IMG/VR virus record: IMGVR_UViG_3300020215_000116
Location: 1-29,878 of that record
Reading direction: 5' to 3' (one strand)
DNA: 29,878 nucleotides
Source of the DNA: a virus
Position numbers and translations under genes: made by a program. Each line of letters opens with the position of its first letter. Position 1 is the first letter of the stretch. The notes beneath the pieces are model-generated. The model ran no database searches. It saw only the letters and a program-made list of their open reading frames with translations, and was not told where the DNA came from. Positions 16,310 through 22,806 of this stretch are shown here, in pieces.

Positions 16310-16759
16310 ATGATGCTGACGCGCATAAGCGCGGCAGTGATCGCTTGCGCATGGCTGGCATCGATCACTGCCGCGGACGCTACGCAACTAAAAGGTGGCC
16401 GCTGCGATAACAACGGGCGTTGCGTTTCGTTCGAAGTGTCGACGGAGTTTTCTGCCAAGCGTGGCGATCCAAGGCCGGCGCGCTGGTGCGGTTGGTGGCT
16501 GCGGCAGAAGCTCGGCGTCGTCGACCGGCGCTACAATCTCGCCCGCAACTGGGCACGATTTGGCTCACCTGCGTCCCGCCCTTGCGTCGGCTGCATCGCG
16601 GTGTGGCGCAGCCACGTCGGGCTTGTGACCGCGGTGCCTGGCCCCGGCCGTATCGTGCTGCTGAGCGGCAACGATGCGAAGGCGGTCCGTGAGCGGGAGC
16701 GCTCGAGTAGAGGCGTTATCGCGTGGCGCTATCCGCACGGTGGGATGGCGAGCCGGTGA
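16310..16759 (+). CDS. Secreted CHAP/NlpC-like putative peptidoglycan hydrolase
   Basis: This 149-residue protein has a Sec signal peptide (hydrophobic 5-20, cleavage probably near ADA at 22-24). The mature part has 'RWCGWWLRQKLG' (Cys60), 'NLARNWARFG', 'CIAVWRSHVGLVT' (His102) and 'VLLSGNDAKAV'. This arrangement of Cys, then His, then a Gly-Asn strand matches the TIGR02594/CHAP-like amidase pattern. It may be a second cell-wall enzyme. Starts at 16310 and 16313 are both possible; GGAG at 16301-16304 suits either. A TTG at 16307 is less likely. Confidence 0.7.
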   Translation: MMLTRISAAVIACAWLASITAADATQLKGGRCDNNGRCVSFEVSTEFSAKRGDPRPARWCGWWLRQKLGVVDRRYNLARNWARFGSPASRPCVGCIAVWRSHVGLVTAVPGPGRIVLLSGNDAKAVRERERSSRGVIAWRYPHGGMASR

Positions 16760-16902
16760 GGCGCTTTTCCGATTTCCGTTTCCCGCGGGACCAATGGTCG
16801 GCCGGCGAAATGGCGACGGCCGCAATCGGCTTCACGGTCGGACTGCTAGTGATTATCGCGTTCGGATTTTTGCTCGCATCGAATTTGCCGATCCGATTCT
16901 AA
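16756..16902 (+). CDS. Small single-span membrane protein
   Basis: A 48-residue protein starts at a GTG that overlaps the previous stop as GTGA. Residues 1-18 are polar and residues about 20-42 form one hydrophobic span ('TAAIGFTVGLLVIIAFGFLL'). It sits last in the lysis operon before a strong terminator. A role in lysis (second holin or pinholin regulator) is possible but unproven. Confidence 0.6.
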   Translation: MRRFSDFRFPRDQWSAGEMATAAIGFTVGLLVIIAFGFLLASNLPIRF

Positions 16903-16942
16903 TTCTCGGACGGCTCACGTCGCGCAGCCGCTCCGAATGACG

Positions 16943-16976
16943 AAGCCCGCCGCGGGAAACTGCGGCGGGCTTTTTT
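16943..16976 (+). terminator. Strong Rho-independent terminator ending the late region
   Basis: An 11-bp stem (16943-16953 with 16962-16972) and a short loop are followed by TTTTTT. It ends the + strand late transcript just before the convergent hicB gene, whose stop is at 16978. Confidence 0.9.
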
Positions 16977-16977
16977 A

Positions 16978-17481
16978 TTACGCGCGCTTGCGCTCGGGGA
17001 CGCGCGGCTCGCTGACTTGGCTCTGGAAGCTGCCGTCGTGGCCGTGAACGATGTCATCGACCATGCGCGCGTCGATAGTAGCCGCGGCCATCATGCGCGC
17101 GCGCGCGGCCTTGGCGAAGAATCCCGAGCGCGTTTCACCGATCGCGGTTGCGACCTTATCGACGCGGTCAAGCAAGCCTTCGTCAAACGTCATATTGACC
17201 CGCACCGATTTGGTCGGCGGCGAGTAGGGGACGAAGGCAACCGTGGCATCTTTGGCGTCACGCACGAACGCGGGATCGGCCTTGAGCTGCGCCAAGGTGC
17301 GCGGCGCGGGAACGTCGCCGTCCTCGGCCAAGCCTTCGACATGGAAGGCGAGAACTTCTGCCGCTTTGGCGAGGGCTTCATCCGGGGTGCTGCCCGTGGT
17401 GATCGCGCCGGGAAAATCCGGAAACGATACGCCGTAAACGCCGTCTTCCTCGTGGATCAGGGCGATGGCCTGCATTTGCAT
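16978..17481 (-). CDS. hicB: HicB-type antitoxin
   Basis: This 167-residue antitoxin of a type II HicAB pair should neutralise HicA and repress the operon. Residues 5-50 form the partial RNase-H-like HicB fold ('LIHEEDGVYGVSFPDFPGA', 'STPDEALAKAAEVLAFHVEG'). Residues 92-130 form a ribbon-helix-helix-like DNA-binding part ('SVRVNMTFDEGLLDRVDKV'). The ATG at 17481 follows a good AGGGG site. A longer in-frame start at 17742 would run through hicA and is rejected. The gap to hicA is 17 bases. Confidence 0.9.
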   Translation of the reverse strand: MQMQAIALIHEEDGVYGVSFPDFPGAITTGSTPDEALAKAAEVLAFHVEGLAEDGDVPAPRTLAQLKADPAFVRDAKDATVAFVPYSPPTKSVRVNMTFDEGLLDRVDKVATAIGETRSGFFAKAARARMMAAATIDARMVDDIVHGHDGSFQSQVSEPRVPERKRA

Positions 17482-17498
17482 GTCCCCTTTTGTTACTC

Positions 17499-17708
17499 TC
17501 ACCATTCCCAGCCCGCTTGCTGGTAAACCGACTTCAACGTTCCGGTCGGAATGTCCTTGGCTCCCATATCCAGTGTCACGCGACCTGTTTTGGTGTTGTG
17601 TTTGAACTGAATGTGGTCGCCCGGTCCCTTCCGAACTTCGAACCACCCGTCCGCTTCGAGCATCTTGCGAAGCTTCTTGGGGTTCCTTTCCTTGCCCTTG
17701 GCGCCCAT
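17499..17708 (-). CDS. hicA: HicA-type toxin (mRNA interferase)
   Basis: This 69-residue toxin has the HicA double-stranded-RNA-binding fold: 'KKLRKMLEADGWFEVRKGPG', the catalytic His in 'GDHIQFKH' (His32), then 'VTLDMGAKDIPTGTLKSVYQQAG'. It is expected to cut mRNAs and stop growth when HicB is lost. The ATG at 17708 follows an AGGA-like site. An in-frame start at 17762 would include the promoter and operator, so I reject it. The toxin gene comes first in the operon, as is usual. Confidence 0.9.
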   Translation of the reverse strand: MGAKGKERNPKKLRKMLEADGWFEVRKGPGDHIQFKHNTKTGRVTLDMGAKDIPTGTLKSVYQQAGWEW

Positions 17709-17725
17709 GTCCCTGTTCCTCTTTA

Positions 17726-17762
17726 GTGTGTATAGAATACACACCGGGGCACGGGACGTCAA
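17726..17762 (-). promoter_or_regulatory. hicAB promoter with overlapping operator palindrome
   Basis: On the - strand TTGACG (17757-17762) and TATTCT (17734-17739) are separated by 17 bases, a good sigma-70-type promoter. A perfect inverted repeat GTGTGTAT-AGA-ATACACAC (17726-17744, as read on +) covers the -10. The binding protein is probably HicB. The start of transcription would lie close to 17727, some 20 bases before the hicA ATG. Confidence 0.65.
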
Positions 17763-17767
17763 GCGGT

Positions 17768-17787
17768 AATGTGTATCAATGTGTATT
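17768..17787. repeat. Tandem repeat of the operator half-site
   Basis: Two adjacent 10-base units (AATGTGTATC and AATGTGTATT) repeat the GTGTAT core of the hicAB operator, just upstream of the -35. They may be extra binding sites for HicB. Confidence 0.5.
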
Positions 17788-17878
17788 AATAAACGCCTAC
17801 GGGCGCAAGGGGTTCCGGGGCTTAAAAATCAGGCTCGGACGGGCTTAGCCATCCCGTTCGTCACACGAGCAGTTCGGG

Positions 17879-18526
17879 TCAACCATCGAGCCCGTCCCTC
17901 ACACGCAAATAGCCGGGCGCCTTCACGTTACGCACCTTGACCCAAGACCGGCACGGCTTGGGGCCTGAGATATATTCGCCGTTTTTCTTCTTGGACACGA
18001 TACCCTCAAGCCCCATCCGGCACGCGGCCTTGAATAGCGCCGGCCCGTCCTCACCGGCGTGCTCGACCAATTCAAGCCCCGGTGTCACGCGCTTGGCCAG
18101 CAGCTCAGCCAGCATCGCCTTGCGCTCGATCAGTGGCCTTGCCCGCAGATCCATGCCGTCCAGCTCAAGCAGATCGAACGCGTAAAGAAAGGCCTCGCCG
18201 TCATGCGCTCGGCAGTGCAGCCGGTCGAAGATTGCGATGCCCTTCGTATCAGTGCAGACCAGCTCGCAATCGAGCGTGGCGGATTCCGCCGCCAGGTTGC
18301 GCATCCCGAACACAGCCAGCTTGTAGCGATCGGTCCAGTCGTAGCCGCGCCGCGTGAACAGCCGCACGCGATCGGCATTCTTCCGTGCCAGCATCCGGTA
18401 GCCGTCGTGCTTGATCTCGTGGACCCAGCCCGGCCCGCTCGGAACCTTCTCGGCTTTGGATGGGATGCAAGGATCGATGAAGCCCGGCGGCTTGAGCCGG
18501 GGCCGGTCGTTTACGCGCCACAACAT
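17879..18526 (-). CDS. Minimal ATP-dependent DNA ligase (adenylation domain only)
   Basis: This 215-residue protein carries the adenylation domain of LigD/LigC-type ATP-dependent ligases. It has motif I 'EIKHDGYR' (nucleotidyl Lys39), a 'LDCELVC' segment (usual LDGE), 'YAFDLLELDG' (motif III area), 'LEGIVSKK' (motif IV) and 'SWVKVR' (motif V, Lys197). The C-terminal OB-fold domain is absent, so it would seal nicks poorly alone or act with a partner. Short ligases like this are frequent in rhizobial genomes. It lies about 40 bases downstream of a 60-bp repeat copy. Cargo ('moron') status is inferred. Confidence 0.85.
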   Translation of the reverse strand: MLWRVNDRPRLKPPGFIDPCIPSKAEKVPSGPGWVHEIKHDGYRMLARKNADRVRLFTRRGYDWTDRYKLAVFGMRNLAAESATLDCELVCTDTKGIAIFDRLHCRAHDGEAFLYAFDLLELDGMDLRARPLIERKAMLAELLAKRVTPGLELVEHAGEDGPALFKAACRMGLEGIVSKKKNGEYISGPKPCRSWVKVRNVKAPGYLRVRDGLDG

Positions 18527-18565
18527 GAGGCGGATATAGGGGTTGCTTGGGAAATGTGGAGTCTT

Positions 18566-18625
18566 GGGACTACTGACAATCTTCGAACCGAACTAGCCTT
18601 CAGTACTCTGGCACCGTGCAAGGTG
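18566..18625 (-). repeat. 60-bp intergenic repeat, copy 1
   Basis: Read on +, the copy is GGGACTAC, 21 variable bases, AGCCTTCAGTACTCTG (18595-18610), then a short variable stretch and GCAAGGTG. It is the reverse complement of copies 2 and 4. The stop codon of the gene at 18600-18932 is formed by the TACTGA inside it. Confidence 0.85.
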
Positions 18626-18932
18626 CTGGCGGCAGCGGCGCCCAGCCTTTCACCATTTTGAGCGAAACAGCCCGATCATCAAGCCAAAACTCGCCGTTGA
18701 ACACGCAACCAATCTCCCACTCGGCGCCTTCTTGCCAATTCACAAAGCCAAGGATTCGTTTGTTCTGCGGTGCAGCCCGTAAGCTATTCTCAGCGGCGGA
18801 GCGTCCATGATCGTCGCAGTAATGCCTGCGCTCACCAACGGTGCCATCGCTTACAAGCCGGAGCGTTTGAGTCGCCGCGCGCTCACACTCGCTGCATTTC
18901 GGACCCGACGGCTGAAATTGGATAACAGTCAC
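18600..18932 (-). CDS. Small Cys-containing protein inside a repeat-bounded cassette
   Basis: This 110-residue protein has unknown function. Residues 13-43 hold CSEC and 'HYCDDH', a possible zinc-binding set. Residues 60-100 are a Trp-rich part ('NWQEGAEWEIGCVFNGEFWLDD'). It starts at a GTG behind GGAAAG, 17 bases from repeat copy 2, and its last residues and stop lie inside copy 1. The gene is thus bounded by an inverted pair of the 60-bp repeat and could be a discrete cassette. Confidence 0.65.
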   Translation of the reverse strand: MTVIQFQPSGPKCSECERAATQTLRLVSDGTVGERRHYCDDHGRSAAENSLRAAPQNKRILGFVNWQEGAEWEIGCVFNGEFWLDDRAVSLKMVKGWAPLPPAPCTVPEY

Positions 18933-18948
18933 GATCTTTCCTTTCCCT

Positions 18949-19008
18949 CACCTTGCTCCATTGTCAGAGTACTGAAGGCTCTCGCCGCCTGATGACTGAT
19001 CGTAGTCC
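18949..19008 (+). repeat. 60-bp intergenic repeat, copy 2
   Basis: CACCTTGC, variable bases, CAGAGTACTGAAGGCT (18965-18980), 21 variable bases and GTAGTCC. It lies just upstream of the - strand gene starting at 18932 and just after the stop at 19010 of the next gene. Confidence 0.85.
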
Positions 19009-19009
19009 A

Positions 19010-19279
19010 TCACTTTAATTCTGGCGGCTTAATCCATCCAACAGCAGTACCACCTTGTTTCTTCTCTTTCGGTCCCGAATCCCAATCAGGTCTGACTTCA
19101 GCTCCAACTCTATTGCATTTGGAGCATTTTACTTTCGCAGACAGTGTTACGACCGTTTCATCATCACCAAGTCCTTCAATACCGATAGAGGAATGGTGCC
19201 AGCAGGGATCTCCGCAATAAACAAGCAGTTTTGTCATTCCGTGTTTGCGGAAGTCTGAGATGGTGGGGAGGGTGGGCAT
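19010..19279 (-). CDS. Small zinc-ribbon-like protein
   Basis: This 89-residue protein has 'YCGDPCWHH' (residues 21-29), then 'DDETVVTLSAKVKCSKCNRVGAEVRPDW'. That is the pattern of a short rhizobial family in which Cys/His near the start pairs with a C-terminal 'C..Cg..ga..rP.W' ribbon. Function is unknown. The gene lies between repeat copies 2 and 3, and its ATG is only a few bases from copy 3. Confidence 0.7.
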   Translation of the reverse strand: MPTLPTISDFRKHGMTKLLVYCGDPCWHHSSIGIEGLGDDETVVTLSAKVKCSKCNRVGAEVRPDWDSGPKEKKQGGTAVGWIKPPELK

Positions 19280-19281
19280 CT

Positions 19282-19341
19282 GGGACTACTATCGCCTACG
19301 TTGTGCGTGAGCCTTCAGTACTCTGACGCTGAGCAAGGTGA
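19282..19341 (-). repeat. 60-bp intergenic repeat, copy 3
   Basis: Same orientation as copy 1: GGGACTAC at 19282-19289, AGCCTTCAGTACTCTG at 19310-19325, GAGCAAGGTGA ending at 19341. One variable stretch is 20 rather than 21 bases, yet total length is still 60. Confidence 0.85.
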
Positions 19342-19361
19342 GGGATAGCGGTCATGTTGGC

Positions 19362-19577
19362 CTAGCCGCTTATCGCGCTTTCGATGTGCGGGTAGGCGAA
19401 GCGCGGCGAGGATAGGGTAGGACCGGCGGCACAAAGGCGGCGCGCTTTCTGGATAGCTTCGGTCTGCACGACTTCGGACAGAATCTTGTCGATCTGCTCG
19501 TAATATTCCGCCGAATGGGTGTTGAAGCCAAGCTGGCAAAGTTCTCTTGCCCTCGCGATCTTTTCAATATTCTGCAT
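19362..19577 (-). CDS. Small hypothetical protein in a repeat-bounded cassette
   Basis: This 71-residue helical protein has no recognised domain. An ATG at 19577 follows CGGAGACTCAA, a good ribosome site. The gene lies between repeat copies 3 and 4, an inverted pair like that around the gene at 18600-18932. A frame at 19315-19539 whose stop is formed by copy 3 is probably a shadow. Confidence 0.5.
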   Translation of the reverse strand: MQNIEKIARARELCQLGFNTHSAEYYEQIDKILSEVVQTEAIQKARRLCAAGPTLSSPRFAYPHIESAISG

Positions 19578-19596
19578 TTGAGTCTCCGTTGCTCTT

Positions 19597-19656
19597 TCAC
19601 CTTGCTCTACCGCACGAGTACTGAAGGCTGGTCCGGCTCGATGATTGGTAGTAGTC
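19597..19656 (+). repeat. 60-bp intergenic repeat, copy 4
   Basis: Same orientation as copy 2: CACCTTGCTC from 19598, AGTACTGAAGGCT at 19617-19629, GTAGTC at 19651-19656. It lies 20 bases upstream of the ATG at 19577. Confidence 0.85.
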
Positions 19657-19697
19657 TATAGCGACCAGTTCACGCACTGCGTACCAGAAGCGCCACA

Positions 19698-20126
19698 TCA
19701 CGCATCCTGCTTCGTTACGCTTGCCTGCTCAACACTGCGATCAAATTCCCGCTCGATCAGAACAATAGCCTCGCGAGCATCAAACGTATCATTGCCCCAC
19801 GCCTCGCACGCCTTGTTTATTCGGCCCAGCCGGTCCATCGCTTCGTCTCGCTCCCGCTGTGCGGCTTCAAGAGCGGTGGCGGCTCCACGAAGCATCTCGA
19901 CTAACCTTTTGGCCTCAAAGTCGTAGAAGCACGAAATGACTGCAATATAGGACGGTGAGGCGCAGTCACGAACGCCGCCATTTGAGAACGGGTTGGTGGC
20001 CTTCTGTAAGCGGGCAGTCCGCTCGATGCGTTCTGCGAACTCGACAGCTTGCCTCCCAATCAATTCCTCATATCCGCTCATGGCTTTGGCCCCGGTGCCT
20101 AGCATCTCGTCATAGACCAAGCTCAT
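19698..20126 (-). CDS. Hypothetical phage protein, helical
   Basis: This 142-residue protein has 'SGYEELIGRQAVEFAERIER' near the start, a central 'SPSYIAVISCFYDFEAKRLVEML', and a helical coiled-coil-like 'ALEAAQRERDEAMDRLGRI' segment near residues 88-106. Function is unknown. AAGGAGA lies before the ATG at 20126, which overlaps the previous stop as ATGA. A longer frame from 20354 includes two other genes out of frame and is rejected. Confidence 0.7.
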   Translation of the reverse strand: MSLVYDEMLGTGAKAMSGYEELIGRQAVEFAERIERTARLQKATNPFSNGGVRDCASPSYIAVISCFYDFEAKRLVEMLRGAATALEAAQRERDEAMDRLGRINKACEAWGNDTFDAREAIVLIEREFDRSVEQASVTKQDA

Positions 20127-20323
20127 TCCGATCTCCTTGTAGGGTGAGTAAGTATATCGCCGTAGCGCCAGGACTTCCCGCAATCCCAACAAAAGCCGTT
20201 CGTCACCGTGCCGTTCGGCCCGCTGACAGTTGACGAATAAGTATCGCGGTGTTCGCATTTTGCCTGACGCAACCGCTTGTTCTTCTGCATCAGGGTTTCG
20301 GCGGCCAGTTCTTGAAGCGTCAT
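20123..20323 (-). CDS. Small Cys/His protein
   Basis: A 66-residue protein with 'KCEHRDTYSS' and 'GFCWDCGKSW', a C.H...C..C arrangement that could bind one zinc. Start and stop both overlap neighbours as ATGA, so it is translated as part of a coupled run of small genes. Function is unknown. Confidence 0.65.
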   Translation of the reverse strand: MTLQELAAETLMQKNKRLRQAKCEHRDTYSSTVSGPNGTVTNGFCWDCGKSWRYGDILTHPTRRSE

Positions 20324-20490
20324 GGCTCTGTGATCCGCGATGTTTGGGCTCCAACGCTAACGGCCGGGTTTCCTACAATCCGCAACGTTTCTTCCCATTG
20401 TCGCTGCATTGCGTTCTTCAGCGCCTCTGCACGCGGGCACGTTGGCAACAGACAGCACCGCCAATCGAGTGGACAATTACAGCCCTTCAC
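20320..20490 (-). CDS. Very small Cys-rich protein
   Basis: A 56-residue protein starts at a GTG behind GGAG (spacing 8). The first 18 residues contain six Cys ('CNCPLDWRCCLLPTC'), followed by a helical part. The stop overlaps the next ATG as ATGA. It may bind a metal. I know no family for it. Confidence 0.6.
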   Translation of the reverse strand: MKGCNCPLDWRCCLLPTCPRAEALKNAMQRQWEETLRIVGNPAVSVGAQTSRITEP

Positions 20491-20503
20491 GGCTTCGTCT
20501 CCG

Positions 20504-20907
20504 TTATGCTTTCAGATTGAGCAACATCATCGGCATTACCTTAAACGGGTCGAAGAAGCCGTTGATGTCGGCAAGCCTGATGATCTCGGCGGCGTGGCCT
20601 TCGTGATGACGCTCAGAATCTGCCGCTTCCATTCTTTGCGCCAGTAGTCGGACGTATCGCCACCGGGGAGGCGCCGCTCCCCCACCTCCACATCCCCGGC
20701 TGGGCGGGCGGGCGGCCCCGCTGTCCATCCCCGGCCATCGCAAAGCGGGCAGGCGTGAATGCGCTCGATTTCCGAGATCGGTATCTTTTGCTCTCGCTGC
20801 GTTGAATCCCAACGAACCCAAACATCATCGCCAGCTCGCGCAAGCAATCTGCCACGCGCTCTACTGACCTTGGCGACAATCTGATCTCCGACTTGCCACT
20901 GGGTCAT
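20504..20907 (-). pseudogene. Hypothetical phage gene with probable frameshift
   Basis: From the ATG at 20907 the frame encodes an SH3-like start ('QWQVGDQIVAKVSRARGRL', 'DVWVRWDS'), 'CPLCDGRGW' and 'SDYWRKEWKRQILSVIT'. It then turns into Ser/Thr/Pro/Arg-rich sequence and stops at 20536. In the -1 frame the plausible continuation 'GHAAEIIRLADINGFFDPFK' ends at 20504, directly before the next gene's ribosome site. So a base is probably missing near 20575-20600, by mutation or sequencing error. The unbroken gene would encode about 133 residues. Confidence 0.55.
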
Positions 20908-21116
20908 TATGAGTGTCCCCCTGTCACTGCTAGCGGTGCGGTTGGCGTAGCTCTTTGAGCGGCACGTTCACGCAAATAGCGCCGCCGTATCCCCACGATG
21001 TAATTCCATGAGATGTGCCGACCGGGCAGGGCCGACTCTGCCGCCCGATAAATCTCCTCCGCGCTGAGCCCCTCGCGCGTGCCTTGCTCGACGTAACTCT
21101 TGATGGATCGGCTCAT
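20907..21116 (-). CDS. Small helix-turn-helix-like protein
   Basis: A 69-residue basic protein. 'GLSAEEIYRAAESALPGRHI' then 'NYIVGIRRRYLRERA' suggests a helix-turn-helix, but this is by eye. The stop overlaps the next ATG by one base (TAATG), and the start overlaps the previous stop. It may be a small regulator in the region next to the integrase. Confidence 0.6.
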   Translation of the reverse strand: MSRSIKSYVEQGTREGLSAEEIYRAAESALPGRHISWNYIVGIRRRYLRERAAQRATPTAPLAVTGGHS

Positions 21117-21310
21117 CGCTTCTGCTCAGCTTTGAATTGATATGGATTGGCGGCCCGGAGGCTTATTACTTCGTCTTGAAGTTTTGCTATTTCAGCGAGG
21201 CAATCCCGCAATAACTGCGCCGCTGCACCGAATTGCTCTGTATCGTCTCCGCACTCGTGCAATCTCTCAATGTTGTTGAGCCATACCTCCGCGTCTGTTT
21301 TGACGCTCAT
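21113..21310 (-). CDS. Small coiled-coil-like protein
   Basis: A 65-residue helical protein, from 'TDAEVWLNNIERLHE' to 'RDCLAEIAKLQDEVISLRAA', the last a likely coiled coil. The ATG at 21310 behind GGGGGTG is preferred to an upstream GTG at 21322. It overlaps the following gene as ATGA. Function is unknown. Confidence 0.6.
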   Translation of the reverse strand: MSVKTDAEVWLNNIERLHECGDDTEQFGAAAQLLRDCLAEIAKLQDEVISLRAANPYQFKAEQKR

Positions 21311-21350
21311 CGGCACCCCCACGCGGCACGACGCGGCGCTGTGCCTTTTC

Positions 21351-21534
21351 GGTTAGCCACTTTCGGAAAAACGCTATGAGATTCAGCGGGGCCATCCGCG
21401 CCGGTTAGCCAGCCTAAGTGCTTGTTTTCCTGAGTATTCACCTTAACGCCGCCTTATTCGTTGTTCGCTGTGAAGCCCTGATTTACGGGTACTTGTAGCA
21501 CGGTTAGCCACTTGCCGGAGAGGAGGTTAGCCAC
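21351..21534 (+). other. attP: Putative attP region with four arm-type direct repeats
   Basis: Four direct copies of GGTTAGCCA(C/G) start at 21351, 21403, 21502 and 21525, all on +, three preceded by C. They lie in the noncoding 225-base gap at the 3' end of the integrase gene, the place of attP arm sites in many temperate phages. A core site should lie between 21413 and 21501; I cannot define it. An AT-rich stretch and CCCTGATTTACGGG (from 21476) are possible parts of it. Confidence 0.55.
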
Positions 21535-21535
21535 C

Positions 21536-22558
21536 TTAACCCCTCCGATCTGGTATCGCTTCGATTGCAATTCTCGCCATCCGCCCCTGATCGGCCGCCT
21601 CGATGTAGCGCTCGATCTCCTTCAACGTCTTATGTCCCGACAGCGATGCAATGCGCTTCGAACTCTCGCCGCCTTCTGCGAGCTGGCGCATCACGCCCTT
21701 GCGGATTCCGTGGGGCACACATTCACGCGGTAGCCCCGCCTTCTCAGCGGCGGCGATGACGAACTTCGAAAGCTGGTCGCCGTTCATCGGCTTGCCGTCA
21801 GCGAAGCCGACGAGGTTCTGACCCTTGATGCCGTATGCCTTCACCGATCGCTTGAGGGCTGGATGCACCGGGATCATGAGCGCCGTCCCGGTCTTTTGCT
21901 GCACGATGGGGATCTCGCCCCGCATCACATCGGCGCGCTTGATCGCCGCCACGTCGCCTACGCGCTGGATGGTATAATAAAGCGCATCGTAGGCGAGCCG
22001 TTCGCGTGTCCCGACCGGCCAACGCTTCTCGTACTTGGCGAACTCATCATCCGTCCAGGTGTGATGCGTTCCAATCTTGTAGTTGTCGATGCCTAGGAAC
22101 GGATTGGACTGACGCCATTTGATCGTGATGGCGTGCTTAAAAAGCTGCCGCATGACGGCCAGCGTCAGGTTGGCGAGCGCCGGCCGATCTTCGCCAATCT
22201 CCTCGATGATCTTCCGCGCCTTGTCCTCGGGCAAATCGACCGCGCTACGATGGCCGTCCTTCGCCTCGATATGCTTTAAGACGTGGCGATATGCCTTCTG
22301 CGTTCCAGCCGAGCGGTTCTTGAATTTCGGTGATGCCTTGAAGCTGGCGATGAGAGCGGAGAGTGAGCGCGGCCCGCCTCGGGATTCACGCTTGACCGGC
22401 GCGTGACCTAGCGCGGCATGATACGCCAGCATGAACTCTTGATCGCCGGGAATGCCGGGCAAGGGGACGCGCTTGAAGCCACGACGGCGGACGTAATACC
22501 GATAGACCCCGTGGCGGTCCCGGTAGCCGTGCACGTACCGAAGCCGGATGCTGGTCAC
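21536..22558 (-). CDS. int: Tyrosine-type phage integrase
   Basis: A 340-residue tyrosine recombinase integrates and excises the phage. From the GTG at 22558 the catalytic residues are Arg199 ('TIQRVGD'), Lys222 ('QQKTGTA'), His283 and Arg286 ('PHGIRKG'), His309 ('SGHKTL') and the nucleophile Tyr318 ('ERYIEAA'). An N-terminal arm-binding region and a core-binding SAM-like domain (about 60-150) precede the catalytic domain. The GTG overlaps the previous stop as GTGA. A TTG at 22570 is possible but less likely. Phage genes flank it on both sides. Confidence 0.95.
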   Translation of the reverse strand: MTSIRLRYVHGYRDRHGVYRYYVRRRGFKRVPLPGIPGDQEFMLAYHAALGHAPVKRESRGGPRSLSALIASFKASPKFKNRSAGTQKAYRHVLKHIEAKDGHRSAVDLPEDKARKIIEEIGEDRPALANLTLAVMRQLFKHAITIKWRQSNPFLGIDNYKIGTHHTWTDDEFAKYEKRWPVGTRERLAYDALYYTIQRVGDVAAIKRADVMRGEIPIVQQKTGTALMIPVHPALKRSVKAYGIKGQNLVGFADGKPMNGDQLSKFVIAAAEKAGLPRECVPHGIRKGVMRQLAEGGESSKRIASLSGHKTLKEIERYIEAADQGRMARIAIEAIPDRRG

Positions 22559-22806
22559 CGATCCGCCCAAGAGTTTCCTTCTCCCTCATTTTCTACCGGT
22601 AGCGCCTCGAAAGCCATATCGAGCCGGCGCATATCCCACACCTTCCGGCCGTCGATTATGCGGGCTCCGGGCATCCGCCCATCAGCCACCATTTCATCGA
22701 ATTTCGTAAGCCCCACGCCCACATAGATGGCGGCCTCGATCCGAGACAGCCCGCGCCGAGGGGCGCCGGCTGCCTTGACCGCCAATGCTGCGCCGGGCCG
22801 GCTCAT
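22555..22806 (-). CDS. xis: Excisionase-like winged helix-turn-helix protein
   Basis: An 83-residue protein of the MerR/AlpA-like small DNA-binding class. 'GLSRIEAAIYVGVGLTKFDEM' (19-39) is the helix-turn-helix and 'GARIIDGRKVWDMRRLD' (47-63) the wing. It lies just upstream of, and overlaps, int, so it is probably the directionality factor that promotes excision. A role as a regulator of int instead is possible. Confidence 0.7.
   Translation of the reverse strand: MSRPGAALAVKAAGAPRRGLSRIEAAIYVGVGLTKFDEMVADGRMPGARIIDGRKVWDMRRLDMAFEALPVENEGEGNSWADR

Noticed and set aside
16978-17742. Long form of hicB starting at 17742
   Set aside because: Its first 87 codons are hicA read in another frame; the ATG at 17481 has a strong ribosome site.
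18566-19008. Insertion sequence or MITE with terminal repeats
   Set aside because: No transposase and no target-site duplication at the outer ends; the same holds for 19282-19656.
19315-19539. Alternative - strand frame with stop in repeat copy 3
   Set aside because: Weak start and Arg-rich composition compared with the overlapping frame at 19362-19577, which has a good ribosome site.
18566-19656. CRISPR array
   Set aside because: The repeats alternate in orientation and are 315-383 bp apart with genes between them.
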